From Achatina immaculata (lineage: Eukaryota > Mollusca > Gastropoda > Stylommatophora > Achatinidae), in the NCBI GenBank assembly GCA_009760885.1, contig CM019717.1:45772866-45836865 (forward strand): a DNA stretch of 64,000 nt, given 5' to 3'. Shown piece by piece: positions 38,401 to 53,400 of the stretch. Under the pieces are notes generated by a model. That model worked only from the letters and a program-made list of their open reading frames with translations. It was not told the origin of the DNA and did not search any database. Position 1 is the first letter of the stretch, and each line of letters opens with the position of its first letter. A program made the position numbers and the translations under genes.

Positions 38401-41400
38401 CTATTACATCTACAGAAAGACCAATCTTTAGCAAAACTGGAACCCTATTAACATCAAGTAAAGACCAAAACCAAAGACAGGCTGAACACTTCCAAGAAAT
38501 ACTTAATTGACCACACCCAAAAGAATTGTTAAACCTTGAAACTGACTTATCAGCCCCACAACTAAATGTTAACCTAGATGAAATTACATTGCATGAAACT
38601 GAAACAGCAGTGGATTTAATGGCTAACAACAAAGCTGCAGGTGAAGATGAAATAACACCTGAAACTTTAAAAGCTATCAATAGTAGAAACATGACACAAC
38701 TACAGAGAATGCTTAATAAAGTTTGGAAAGAACAAAAGGTCTCTTCTAAATGGAAAATAAGGAATCATTGTTAAAATACCTAAAAAAAAAAAAAAAAAAG
38801 GCAACCTTAGTGTAACAACTGGAGAGGAGTAACCTTAATATCAGTTGTGTCAAAAGAATTTTGCAAGGTCATTTTGAATAGACTTAAAGATATAGTGGAT
38901 ACCGCAATTAGAGAAGAACAAGCAGGATTTCGAAAAGGGAGAAGCTGTCTCGACCAGATCTTTACTCTAAGAATAATACTTGAAGAACGTATTGAAAAGC
39001 AGAAACCATTAATACTGAACTTCATAGACTTTAAAAAGGCATTTGATAGCATACACAGAGATTCATTATGGAGAATTTTATGTCTATATGGAATACCATC
39101 TAAAATTGTCAACATCATTAAGGACTTCTACAATGGATATGTTTGTGCAGTCAAGACAGAAGAAGGGATGAGTGAATGGTTCCAGATTTAAACAGGCGTG
39201 AAACAAGAATGTATACTGTCTCCTTTGCTTTTTGGAATTGCAATACTCTTCATAATGAAAAAATGCTGCACAGGTAACACACGTATTGACTGGGTACAAA
39301 GGACCCAACTAGAAGATCTTGATTTTGCTGATGACATAACTCTTATCAGTAACAATGTGAATTCCATGCAAGAAAAAACAGATATTCTGTCTTAACTGGC
39401 TAGCAAAATACGACTTGAAATTAACAAGTCTTCTTTAAAAGACTATTCAATTCAAATGTAATATCCTCCCTCATTTACGCATGCGAAAGCTGGAAAACAA
39501 CTAAAGAAATAGACAAGAAATTAAACTCTTTTGAAAACAAATGCCTAAAGAAAATACTTGGCATCAAGTGGAAAGAATGCAAGAACAATGCAGAGATAAG
39601 ACAGATGACTGAACAACAACCAGTCTCATGGGTGATCAGGAAAAGGAGATGGACATGTGTTGATCACGTTATGAGAAGAAACAGTCAGAGAATTCCAAAA
39701 CAAGCTATCAAGTGGAACACAAGGCCAAAGAAAAAGAGGCAGACCACATGAAACTCTAAAGGGGAATGTTAAGAGAGGCCAAATTAACAGGCATAAAATC
39801 CTTTGATGAAGCTGAAAGGCTTGCCAAAGACGGGAAAAACTGGCAACTACCTTGCGAGCCCTATGTGACGTTTAATGGCACGGGAAGGATATAAGATGAG
39901 AGAGAGAGGAAATCTGTCAATCCATACAGTGTCCGGACTGTAAATTTCCCCTGTTATACATACATATATATGACATAAACAGAAACAAGAAATAAACTGA
40001 CAACACTGAAAGCATTAAAGCACTGATATTTTAATCTATACTATTCCAAATCCAGCAACCACTCCTAACACGTCATTCAATTACAAACCTGATCGTGTAA
40101 ATACAGCCACCAAATATCATATGGCAGCTGGAAATCTTGTAATTGTCTCATGTAGTACTGTCCAATATGTAATGGCTGTGGCATAAGTCCAAACTCATGC
40201 TCCTCTCTCACATACGACATTTTGTCTCGACTCCTCATCATACTTTCACATCGTTTTCTTGGTCTGCAAATCAAAAAGCAAGTGAATCAGAAAACTGGCA
40301 AGGCTATTTTCTCTAAAGTCAAACAACTGTCCTCCTTTCCTGGTCTTCTGCTGTCCTAATTCACTGCTGACAACAAAATAATTACATCACTCCTACCTCA
40401 CCTTGAAGTTCTCATTAGTTTTCTATTTTCAGTTATTTCAGAAATGTTCCTTTGGATTTCATTAAACTGGAAAATAAATTCCAACTTCTGAGTTCACATC
40501 CATCATGAAAATTTCAACAAAATTTTTTGAAGAGGTATACTGTGTGAAGAAAGAATAATTAACATACGGTAGTTCTGCATATTTCCCATCGCAACATATG
40601 TCTGTGAGACCTGGACACTTAACAAAGCAGCTGAGAAACACATAAATGCCTTTGAATATAAATGCTACAGAAAAGTTCTTCAAATATCATGGACACAGAA
40701 CAAATATATCTATACTAAAAGAACTTAATATTGAAGAAGGCTTGCTAGTAAAGAGGATTAAAGAGAGAAAACTTAAATATTTTGGACAATTAAACATTAT
40801 GATAATCTAGAGAAGACCGTCTTGAAAGAGTACATAATGGGAAAAAGAAAGAGAGGAAGACCAAGGCGAAGATGGCTGCAAGACATCATTGATGATCTGC
40901 AAATGGATGCATCGGCAGCAGGCCATCTTGCTCACAACCGAGAGGCCTACAGGGGTGCTGTTAGGGAGGCAAAGTTCTACAAGGGACATGCAAATGAATG
41001 AAAGTTCTGACTGTCAAGATTGTTGTGATATTTTTAAATTCATAACTTACAAAAATACAATGAAAAAAAAAGGAAAGAAAAAAGACACAAAAAGACTGGA
41101 CATGGACCTGTTCATTTGAAGAAGTGAAGACTGACTGATCTGTACAGTCAGATGAATTTCACTATAATGTGTTTTTCAGTAACTGTAACCAAGCTCTACA
41201 CAAACTGCCTGGTCCTCTTGGCCACACAAGTGATTATGTCTTCAAATGAAATTTCTCTTCTAGATAATCTACTTCATGTGGCCCTGCTTATCAATGCCAC
41301 TTGGCTGATAGTTTTTTGTTGTTTTTTTTTGGTCTCTTTAATGCTTACTGTTGTAATTTTACTTTGGTCAGTTGTTGCATTGCCTGAATCTTTCTGCAGA

Positions 41401-44400
41401 ACCAGATGCAACAGCTGATATCTCAGTGAACTTTGTAGTAAAGATATCATATTGCAGTACTTTCATGTATTCTGATGACTTTCCTCACTTTCATGACCTG
41501 ATCTGATAAGAAAATTTATTCATAAGAAGGTATGGTTTGGGAAAGTGATGATAGGAAAAAAAAAACTAACAGTTACAGACCTGCGCTTCAACTCTTTCTG
41601 GCTGAATAATCGCCATATGCATGATAATAAATCACAAATTTAGAATTCTATGACTTGAACACAAAACGTAACTGATATCAAATACATGGCAAAATTTCAA
41701 TATTTTTTTTTGGCTGCACTTCAGAAAGTTTTCACATTGTAAATAGTACAAGAGTTTATTGTTCTGCCTACTCCATTATGTTTACCAACTGCTAATTTGA
41801 TTACAGCAATCAATTAACCCATGTGGCCTACACTGTTCTCCATCACAGCTTCCATGTATTACAAGGGGTGTTCAGAGAATAATGTAAAAAAAAGAGTAAA
41901 GGTAACCCTGTCATGCCTTAGAGGCACATAGGGATATGGTGTTAGTGCCCATATTTTCCTTGACCTGTCAGCACACTAGAGGGTGATATAGAGAATAATG
42001 TACCACATCGTTTTTTTCAGCTAATAATGAAGATGAATTCTGCACACTTTAAATATGGCATGTGCTGATTATGTGAACCGAATTGCACTACAACTGGCCA
42101 AATATTATGGCTGCCTTAACTGTTGAAATTGAGTGTGTTATCAACGTGCAGTATAAGCAGCAAATTGTGATAGAATTTCTCATTGCAGAGAAGGAAACTG
42201 TTGTGAACATTCACAAGCATCTATGTGATGTGTATGGAAGTTTTGCAGTCGACAGGAGTAGTCGCTGGGTTCAGAGAATCACAGAATCTAAGCAGAGATA
42301 AGGAGTTGCATGACTGGCCGCGCTGTGCATGTCCTGCCATAGCCACCAAAGCAGAAATGTTGAAATGTGCTGAGGGCATTATTCTTACTGACGGGCGTAT
42401 CACTACTCAACATTTGGCCTTAAAGCTGTCAGTCAGCAATGGCAGTGCAAATGCAGTTATAAAAGCTCTCGGATTTTATAAGGTTTACGCAAAATGGGTT
42501 CCTCAAAGTCTCACAAATGACCATCGACTACAAAGGAAAGCAATTTCTTCTGAATTGTTGGAGCATCTCAATGCTGAGGGAGAGAACTTTTTTGGCTAAC
42601 AGGTGACGAAACCTGGGCACATCATTTTGAACCTGAGACAAAAAGACAGTCAACGAGTGGCATCATCCGCAATCACCACAAAGAAAGAAATTCAAGACAA
42701 ATCCTTCAGCTGGAAAGGTCATGATCACTGTCTTTTGGGACACTGAAAGTGTGATTCTTGTGGATGTTATGCCAAGAGGAGAGACAATCAATTCGCAAGC
42801 TTACATTAAGACACTGAAAAAACTCAATCAACATTTTCGCAGAGTTCGGACACACAAGAATCCAGCAGACCTGCTTCTCTTTCATGACAATGCACACCCT
42901 CATACAATTCTGGCAACACAGGAAGCAATCACCAAACTGGGTTGGACTGTACTACCCCATCCAACCTATAGTCCCGATTTGGCACCCTCTGATTTCCATC
43001 TGTTTGGTCCACTTAAAGATGAACTCTAAGGGGTAAGATTTGAAGATGACGAAGGAGTGATTCATGCAGCGAAAAAAATGGCTACATAATCAAGAGAAAA
43101 TCTGGTACAGGGTAGGAATACATGCACTTGTTTCATGTTGGCATAAAGCCATACAAGTTGATGGGGATTATGTTGAATAATACTGATGTTTACATGACAT
43201 ATCCATGTATATTGTGTATAAATTTCATGCTTTTTGAATAAACAGCTCCTGAGAAAAACAATGTGGTGCATTACTTTCTGAATGCCCCCGTATTTATGTG
43301 TGTTAGCTATAAATGTAGACATAAAACAATGTATGTCTCTGCTTCAAAAGCAAAGTGCTTCTACAATCATTTGCACTAAACAATACTGCATGGCTGGTTT
43401 AAATTATCTTATCTGCCTCTAAAAAATTAAATGGATGCTCTAACCCAGTGGTTCCAAATCTGTGGTTCATGGACTACAAATGGTCCTCAGAGTATTAGCA
43501 GTTGGTCCATGGCAGCATTATCAAATTGGTATACTGACTAAAAATATTTAATAGTTCATAAGACAGTGGTCCAAAAAATATGTGTAGTTGGGAAAATGGT
43601 CCTTGGATTTATAAAGGTTGGGAACCACTGCTCTAACCAGCCTAAAACACATTTCTATCTCTCTCTCTCTCTCTGAACCTTAAGTGCCCAGGGCACATGG
43701 GGCTTCCGCAAGGGTTTTCCACAAATGCCTGTCTTTCGCCTTTTTTTCTGCTCTTGCCCAGGTGAGCCCTCTATTGCTCAACATCCTTTCTGTTGTTCTT
43801 CTCCATGTCTCTTTTGGTCTACCCTTACTTCTGCTCCCCTGTGGTGTCCATCTTAGTGCTATTTTTGGTAGTGAGTTGTCAGTCATTCGGAGCACATGTC
43901 CCAACCATCGCCAGCGTCTTTCCTCAATAATTGTTGTCAGCGGTTTCATCTGCATCTCTGCCAACAAGATGTTATTTCTTATGGTGTTTGGCCAAAATAT
44001 TTTTTTAATTCTACGTAAACATTTAGTCTGGAAAGAATTCAACTTGTTTTCTATGGTTTTGGTGATTTTCCAGCATTCACTTCCATAGAGTAGTACACTT
44101 AGAACATTACTCTTAAATATCCTGATTTTCATATTTATGCTTAGTTTATTTGATTTCCATATATTCTGTAGCATTGCAAAAGCCTGTTTTGCTCTAGTAA
44201 GTCTGCTGTTGATGTCCTCTGTGCTGTCTCCATTTTCTACTACTCTGCTGCCAAGGTATACAAATTCGTTGACCTCCTCCACTAACTTGTTATCTACTCT
44301 GAGTACATTTCTGTTGTTCACATTTTGCTTCATTAACTTTGTCTTTCCTACGTTCATCTTTAGTCCTATGTTGTTTGCATTCTGGGTTAACTTGTTTATT

Positions 44401-47400
44401 TTATCTTGCATATCTTTGTGACTGCTTGATAATAGACAAATGTCGTCCGCAAAGTCAAGGTCCTCCAGCACTGTGTTAAGGGTCCATTGTAATCCTCTGC
44501 ATTTCTATCTGACCTTGACCAAAGTCAAAGTAATTACAACTCACTTATTACGCATGATCCACTTAAAAAAGTGGTCTATTTTGCCTTTGATAAAAGAACA
44601 GAATGGGATAACCTGGGACAAAATCCCCGGGGCTCACCACAAAGAATAAAAGGACATACGTGTTTTAATATTTAAGAATGTTAGCACAGTGAGAAGAGAC
44701 AGACACAACAAATGAATTCCAACTTGGAAATGGGACCATAATCTCAATGTTCATTCAAGTTATATTTGATCTCTTCATGCAACAAAAGTAAAAAAAAAAA
44801 AAAACAACAAAAAACTGTTTACTCTTGTGAACAAACAGCTTACAAACATATGAAACAGATCTCAGGGCTCTTCATAAGAGCTCCTTAGTATATCAGATGT
44901 ATTTCTGAAATGGTTTCCTCACTATAAAAAAAAAAAACCCAAAAAACTGTTCAGTTCCCCTTCAAACAAAAACCGCATTAGTGGTTACGCTGGATATTCA
45001 ATATAGTTATCTGCAGAATAAGAAAAATTACAGCAGACAGATCTTACTCTGCATAAGAAACAGGAAATACTGACCTTACATGAGGGCACCACTAGATATT
45101 CTGCCTGGAAACTTTAAAATTGAATCTGCATAAACCTACAACTGCAAATAACTCCCACTGAAAAATATAGGTGCCATGAAGAATTTGCTAAGCTATAGTG
45201 TGAAATGTTAATTAGAATTTGTTTTATTTTTATGAGGTCTGCAATAGAACCATTCACTCCAAGACAAATAAAACAATATAATGTGCTTTCAAGCCAGTGA
45301 AAAAAATAATAATGAACTTTGATCATTAATGGCTACATTAAGCTGTCCTTGTATAAACAAGCAGGCTGTCTATGAACATGTAAATGTTACAACTTTATGA
45401 CAGTAAATAAACTCAGTGTACTCACTCTTCATCTTTGTAAAAATCCGAAAATAATCCAACCCTCTGAAACCGCTTCCTAGGAGGCTGACTTACACTGCTG
45501 AATGCAGAAGGTGAGCATGCTGCATCATATTCATCCTTTCTGTGGCTCTCATCACTGCTGAAAAGCACAAGATTAAAGTCACTTTTCTTCTATAAACTGA
45601 ACTTATACTTTAAAAAAGAAATAAAAAAGAATGCTGCCTTGTCTCTCTCTCTCTCTCTCTCTCTCGCCCGCACGCGCGCACACACACACACACACACAGT
45701 TGTGAGTTATGCCCATGTTTAAGACCTCACAAAACAACTAAAAACCTTATATTTCACACATGACAAAACCTTACATTTCAAAGATGATAATGTCTTATAC
45801 TTCAATGATGATAAAGTTTTATACTTCAAGGATGATAAAGTCTTATACTTCAAGGATGATAAAACCTTATATTTCAAGGATGATAAAACCTAATATTTCA
45901 AGGATGATAAAGATAAAGTTCAAAGATCATAAAGCCTTATATTTCAAGCTTGATAAAGCCTTATATGAAGCAATGAATCTTGAAAAAAAAAATAAATAAA
46001 ATACAAATAATGACAACAAATCCCAAGAAAAACTAGCATATTAAAAGTGTGGAAGCAGAATTGGAAGATGTGAATGAATTCAAATATTCTGGCTGCTACT
46101 AAATATGGTAAAATTAGAACCAAAAATAAAAATAAATAAATGGTTCTGAAAGAGCAGAAGACAAGAACTCAATTAGACAGTCATTTAAGGGGTTTTCCAA
46201 ATCATTGCTTAAGAAAAAAAAGCTCCAAATCTAGTGCACAAGCACTGACAAAAATCATCTAGAGGTTATTTACCAGTAACATAAATAAAATCACATCACT
46301 GAAATGGCTGGGACACATAGACGACATTTTTTCTGTTGGCCTTTAAATTGAAATCCTTTAGTAAAAATGAGAATTTTATAAAATAAACTGCACTGATGAA
46401 AAATAACTTGAATATACGATGAAATAGGTCTGGATGGAGGACATTTACTGGTAAGTTATGTTTGTCATATCTTCTGAAAAATGGAGAGAAATACAGTTCT
46501 ATATGTCATTACCACCAGATCTTTTTCTTTAGTTTCGTGTGACCTTTCTTCTTTACTTATTTTTTTTTAACATCATATCTTCAATATCTGTGTATTTTCA
46601 TTCTTGATTCTCTCTCTCTCTGAACCTTAAGTGCCCAAGGTACATAGGGTTTCCACAAGGGTTTTCCACAAATACCTAGACTTTATCTGTTTTTCCACTC
46701 TTGCCCAGGTGAGCCTCTATTGCTCAATATCCTCTCTGCTATTCTTCTCCATGTCTCCTTTGTCTACCCTTACTTCTGTTCCCCTGTTGTGTCCATCCTA
46801 GTGTTATTTTTGCTAGTTAGTTGTCTATGGAGCACATGTCCTAACCATCGCCAGCATCTTTCTTCAATAATTGCTGTCAATGGCTTGACCTGCATCTCTG
46901 CCAACAAGATGTTATTTCTTATAGTGTTTGTCCAAAATATTCTTCTAATTCTTCATAAACAGTCTGGAAAGACTTCAGCTTGTTTTCTATAGTTTTGGTG
47001 ATTTTCCAACACTCACTTCCATAGAGTAGCACACTTAGAACATTACTCTTAAATATTCTGATTTTCATCTTTATGCTCAGTTTCTTAGATTTCCATATAT
47101 AGTCTGTAGCATTGCAAAAGCCTGGCTTGATCTAGTAGGTCTGCTGTTGATGTCCTCTGTGCTGTCTCCATCTTCTACTGCCAAGATATACAAATTCATT
47201 GACCTCCTCCAGTAACTTGTTATCTACTCTCAGTACATTGCTGCTGTTCACATTTTGTTTCATTAACTTTGTCTTTCCTACATTCATTCATTCATTCATT
47301 CATTCATTTGCATGTCCCTTGCGGAAATTTGCCTCCCTAACAGCACTCCTGTAGGCCTCTCAGCTGTGAGCATGATGGCCTGCTGCTGATGCATCCATTT

Positions 47401-50400
47401 GCAGATCATCAACGATGTCTTGCAGCCATCTTCGCCTTGGTGAGGCCATCTTCTCTCTTTCTTTTTCCTGTTATGTACCCTTCCAAGATGGTTTTCTCTA
47501 GATTATCATGACATCCAAAATATTTAAGTTTTATCTCTTTAATCCTCTTTACTAGCCAGCCTTCTTCAATATTAAGTTCGTGTAGTATGGATATATTTGT
47601 TCTTTTTTGTGTCCACGATATTTGAAGAACTCTTCTGTAGCATTTACATTCAAAGGCATTTATGTGTTTCTCAGCTGTTTTGTTAAGTGTCCATGTCTCA
47701 CAGGCATATGTTGTGATGGGAAAGATGCATGCCCTTAAAAATCTGATTTTTGAAGTTCTGTCTTTTCCTCTCTACAGATTCTTTAGTTGTTTTACTTTCT
47801 GAAGAGTGATAGATGTCCTACTTTAATTTCCCTCATTGTATCTCCATTATTAGTTAGCAGTGATCCAAGATATTCAAAACTCTCCAGTTCTTCAAGTTTT
47901 TCCTCATGACACATATATCAGCTGCCTTGTTTGTTTTGTCAACTGTCATCAATTTAGTTTTCTTTGCATTAAGATAGAGGTTTTGCTCTTCACTATTCTT
48001 ATGGACTGAAATAATTAGTTTTTCAATTCCTTTTTGTGTTGTGGACAGTAATACTGTGTCATCAGCATATCTAATCTCTGCTATTTCATAACCTCCAATT
48101 GTTATGGCATCGTAATATTCTTTGTCTACATCTTCTCTAATATTCCTCATTATATTTTCAGTATACAAGTTAAATAAGGCGACAATATGCACCCCTGATG
48201 TACCTCTTGTTTTATGTCAAACCAAGTTGTTGTTTCACCATTTATTCTTACTGCTGCTTGTTGGTCTAGATAAAACAGTGATGTTAATTGTATCAAATGT
48301 GTTGGAAATCCCATTTTTTCCATTATTTCTCAAAGTTTCTGGTGTTGTACACAATCAAATGACTTTGAGTAGTCTATAAAGGATAAATATAGATTCACAT
48401 TAAACTCTGCTTTTCTCTATTATTAATCTTATACTGAATATATGATCGCTTGATCCTCTTCCTTGCCTGAAACCAGCTTGGACCATATTGACTTCTATTT
48501 TCTTACGAAGTCTACCCATTATGATTTTTAACAGAATTTTACTGGCATGACTAATCTGGGCAACAGTTCTGTAGTTTGTGCATAATTTAAGGTTACCGTT
48601 TTTTGGCAGTGGTATGAATACAGTTCTTTTCCATTCTTTTGGCCAAAGTCCTGAATGCCATATCTTTTTACACAGTGCATGATATATTGTTGCACATTCC
48701 TTTCCTCCTGCTTTAATAAGTTCAGCTGTTGTCTCATCACATCCTGGTGATTTACCATTTTTCATATTCTTTATTGCCCATAAAATTTCTTCAATTGTCG
48801 GCTCGGGTTCTTTCTCCTCCAATAATAATTCACACTGTTGATTTCTGCTTTCACATTCGGTTGTTTCATACATTCCTCTGCAATATTCCTTCCATCTTTC
48901 TAGAATTTCCTCTGTCTCTGTCAAGGTATTCCCCATCTTGTCACAAATTACATTTAGTTTAGGTGTGACATTTCTCATCAATGTCTTCATTTCTTTAAAC
49001 ATTTTACTATCTCTTCCACACTTCTGATGTCCTTCTATTCTTTCACAGCAATCTTGCACGTACTGTTTTTTTTTGTCTTATGTTTCTTCGTACTTCTTTT
49101 GTTAAAGATTTATATTCCTCTTTGTTATTGTTTGTCACTTTCCACTGCGTCTTCATTTCTCTACGTTGTTTTATCAGTTCTAGTGTGCCTGCTGTAATCC
49201 ATCCATTCTTTTGTGTTTTCTTTACTGGAACCATGTCTTTAGCTGTTATTAACTCTTCTCGTGCTGGAGGAAGAAACACGGACGTGTTCTGGGGTGCGGG
49301 AGTAAAAACACGGGTCTCGATATGTTAGGGGGTATAGTTATAAAATGGAATGGAAAACAGTATTTCCATGTACTTCTGTATACTTATTATGTTTCAAAGT
49401 ATAACTAAATGAATGAAAATTTCTTAAATGCAGAGTTTTTTTAGGAAAAAAGAAGTAATGTGATGTTTTTAGACAATGACTGTGCCCAGCTCACCATCAG
49501 CTAGGTCTAGATCTACACTACTTACCATCTGAGATGTCTAGATCTACTTGTCGATCTCATATTCTAATTCTATGTTGCATTCTCGTTAAATTAATGTCTG
49601 AAATAACTCCTAACTACTTCTCCAGTCGTTTAAATATGTCTAGATCTACTTGGGATACATTCAAGAGCAGTGGGCTGGTCACAGGCCATGTCCATACCCC
49701 TATCTACATCATCAAAAATTGAAAAATTTCGGTCTTTCTCTTCCTTTTTCTCGCTCGGCATCGCTCGTAACTAGGCACTCTTTCGCCATTTTGAAAAGTG
49801 TCACCGGAATCGCGGACGAAATATGTACAATCTAAATGTTACACCGGTTGTTTTATTGAAACAAACCAATGATCATTATAATGACCATTCGCACGCACCG
49901 GGTATACCGGAAGCGTCAATATAATGACCAAACGCACGGAAAGAGTTAAGATATCTCTGGCCTGTGTAGCCAGTTCATCTGGTGTCATCTCATGTACAGC
50001 CATCAGGATTTCGAAACGGTTCTTCACTTCTATAACTTATTGTTCTGGTATTTTTGTAAGATCAAAGCGGAGTGGTCTTGATCCTGTAACTATCTTTTTT
50101 ATCTTTATCTTCATGTCTACTATTAATAGCTCATGGTCCATGTCACAGTCAGCACCTGGTAAAGTTTTTGCTGATGTTATACTTGATCTCCACCTTCTGT
50201 GCACTAAAATGTAATCTATTTGATTCTTGGTTTTCCCATCAGGTGATGTCCATGTGTAAAGTCTTCTTGGATGTTGTTTAAAATGTGCGTTAGCAATCAT
50301 TAGCTCATTTTCCGTGCAAAAAGCCATTAGATTGTCACCTGCCTCATTTATATGTCCTATGCTAAATTTCCCTACATGTCCTTCATCTTCTGCATAAAAA

Positions 50401-53400
50401 TCCCCCATTATTAATACAATATCATTGGTCCTTTCCATCAATGTTCGCATATTCCCAAAATATGTATCCCCCTTTTCATCTCATCACTTATTATTTGATA
50501 CTTTCTCTTATACATACTTCTTACATTCCATGTTCCTACTCTTATTTTTCTTTTTAGTTTGACGCAGGGGTTTTCCTTAGTAACACCATCAGGATTTTGT
50601 CCGTCATCACAATTACTAGTACTGACCTCTGTCTCACACTCTTCCAGTATTAAAATTAGATCTATCTGGCCTGGGGGGTCTCACCACCAGATCTTTTTCC
50701 TATTTGATTTTCCGTGTTGTTGTTTGGATTTCTTGGTATAATTCCAGAAGATAGTTTATCCAAAAAGATACCAAACTTTTAATATGGCGCAGTAAAAGAG
50801 TAAGGTGCTACCTACTGCATTTCTGTGTAACAGTGACCTTGACTTTATTATAATAATAGCCGCATCATCCATGACTGTTAGTCACTTATCTACATGTGGG
50901 AAAATAGTGCACTTGCCGATTTTTTACACATTGAGCAATGAAAGATCTTGAAGATCAACGTGTTCACATTAAATTCTGTTTCGTATCAGCTAAAACTTTT
51001 TACTGAAAATTTTCAAATGCATCAGCGGGCCCATGAGAGCAAATGTTTGTGCCATTCACAATATCACATGAAGTACCAACATTTCAAATAGGAAAGAACT
51101 TTCACAGGTGATCCCAAATCTGGATGATCTTTCACATCCATGGATGACAACCACACTGAGAATGGGAGTTCTGTAATTTGTGCAAATCAGCACCTGACTA
51201 TCTGCAAAGTTTCAGGGTGCATAAAAAAAAACTGGAAAATATATTGGGAGTAGTGTATCAACAGTGGAAGAAACTAATTTCAAAGACAACAAGTCTGACT
51301 AATTTCTAAGTAAAGCAACAAAAATGTTTTTGTAAAGTCCACTTTTTGGATACAACATACTAGCAAATTATCATCAGGTGTCACTTTTTCACTTTCCCTA
51401 CAAAGAAAAATCCTTTCTCACTGAAATCTGCAAGAACAAAAGACTTCAAAGAGACAAAGACTTCTGGTTATGACATAATTAAGAGACTTACCTATCACAG
51501 GTTGTAGCTGCTACAATTTCTTCCACAAGTTTACGTTTTCTGCAATGTTCAAGCGGCAAGGGTTCATACTCAGAGCATAGCTGTTTTTCAGATGTGCTTG
51601 CATTCTGAAAGATCAGCTGATGTGCACTGCACTGGTGTCTTGCCGAAACAAGCTGGACTGATTTGACTGAAGATGAATGTGCCAGATTTCTTTGTGGTGA
51701 AGTTCCTGAGTACTTTTTCTTGTGTGGTGAAGATGGACTGATTGGTGATTCTAAAACATCACAATTTAATCGATCTAATGACTGCTGTCTAGATGATATG
51801 CGTCTTTTTTGTGGAGATTGTGCTACTTCTGATGGCTCAGAGAAAATGCTGCCATAATAATGTGGATCTGCTGATAAAAAGGTATTTTTTTCTATCTTTG
51901 GTTGTGATAAATCTGAATCATTTGCAAAAATGTTTGATGATTTTCTGCGTTTGCAGATACCCCTGCCCTGTGAACTATCTGGCTGAGATATTTCCTTTGA
52001 AACGGGACTTGGCTCTGAACTGCTCACCGGCCAGTCTGGTGAACAGCTACACTCTGATGCTTGGCGTGACAGTGTCCTGAGCGCTGCTCGACATGACAGG
52101 AATGTACCTGGTGAAATCGACCGCTCCAGAAGACGACACTCGGCACATGACAAATGCTCATCTAAACTTGATGACACAGAGTTGGTAGAACATGCTAACG
52201 CAGAGTTAATTTTATACAGGTGCCTGTTCCTAGAGACTACTGATCCAGTTGGGGATGGTGATGACAAAGACGGAAGTGTAGAACTACGGGTAGACTGTTT
52301 GCTCGGGCAAGGTGATAATGATGAGGTACACACACTTGATTCTCCTGTTGTGAAGCTGCTGGTGTCTATTGTAAGTTCCAGGTCAAAATACTGTCTTCCT
52401 TGAGCTGATTTTAATTATAAAATAAAATATTACATGAAAAAATATGTTACAACATCAATGTCTGGTTTATCGGTTAAGTATCACATTCTCTAACACAAAC
52501 AAAAAGAAAGAAAAAAAAATTAATGTGTTTTAAATTTATCAATAGAAAACATAAAACAATGAAAAGTATATAAAGTATAATTACTTACAACCAACAAGTA
52601 AGATGACTGTAATGTTCAGATGTCCAAATTAACCAAGCATTCAAGAAAGTGCAGTAAGAATAAAGGTATAATTTTCTGAATTTTTATTTTTTTTTTATAA
52701 TAAGAATAAGATAAGATATAGAGTAAAATCTGTAATGAGAGACATGTAATGATCAACAAATGAATGAATATGTATGAGAATATAGTAGGCATTATAAAGA
52801 TGATATAGCTGGTGATATTAATTTTGCCATATTTCTTTCTCATATTCATTTTCATATATTGTAAATATTTGCATTTTTTCTAAAGGACTGATACTCTAGT
52901 TTATCCGTTCAGCTCTTTATATTTACGACCAAACCATCAATGAATTTTTACTTTCCCCTACACTATTTCAACATGAGCGAACATTCTTTAAAAACTCAGC
53001 TGATAATAAGTACATCTGCTCTGAACAAACTTAAAATAGCACTGCTGTATCATTTTAATTACCTACTCTGTAGCTGCTAACAGTGGGTAGTTTATCAACA
53101 CTCAGACATACATAACATAGGGTAAGACCTGAGTAAAGTAAATTTTCCATAAAGTTTTAAAACTAATCTTTGAAAATTCTTTAACAGGTTTAAGTTTACA
53201 TAAGTTTCATAGAGCAAAAAAAAAATGTGGCTGGTTTCTTTACTTAGTGAAACTAATGCATAAACATGATGCAGTGCCTCCAATTAACTTTACAGGTAAA
53301 AAGTAAAGGTAAATGGTAAAAGCCCTGTTTCCATGCCATTACGGCATAGTGGGGATATAGTGTTAGACTAGTATTTCCAAGACCTTTGGCACATGAAAGT

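Noticed and set aside
43684..44421. Plus-strand frames of 94-134 codons
   Set aside because: Antisense of the intact LINE-A C-terminal frame on the minus strand.
45760..45999. 79-codon frame with repeated MIK.Y.SR units
   Set aside because: Translation of a 24-bp minisatellite; no start context or splice support.
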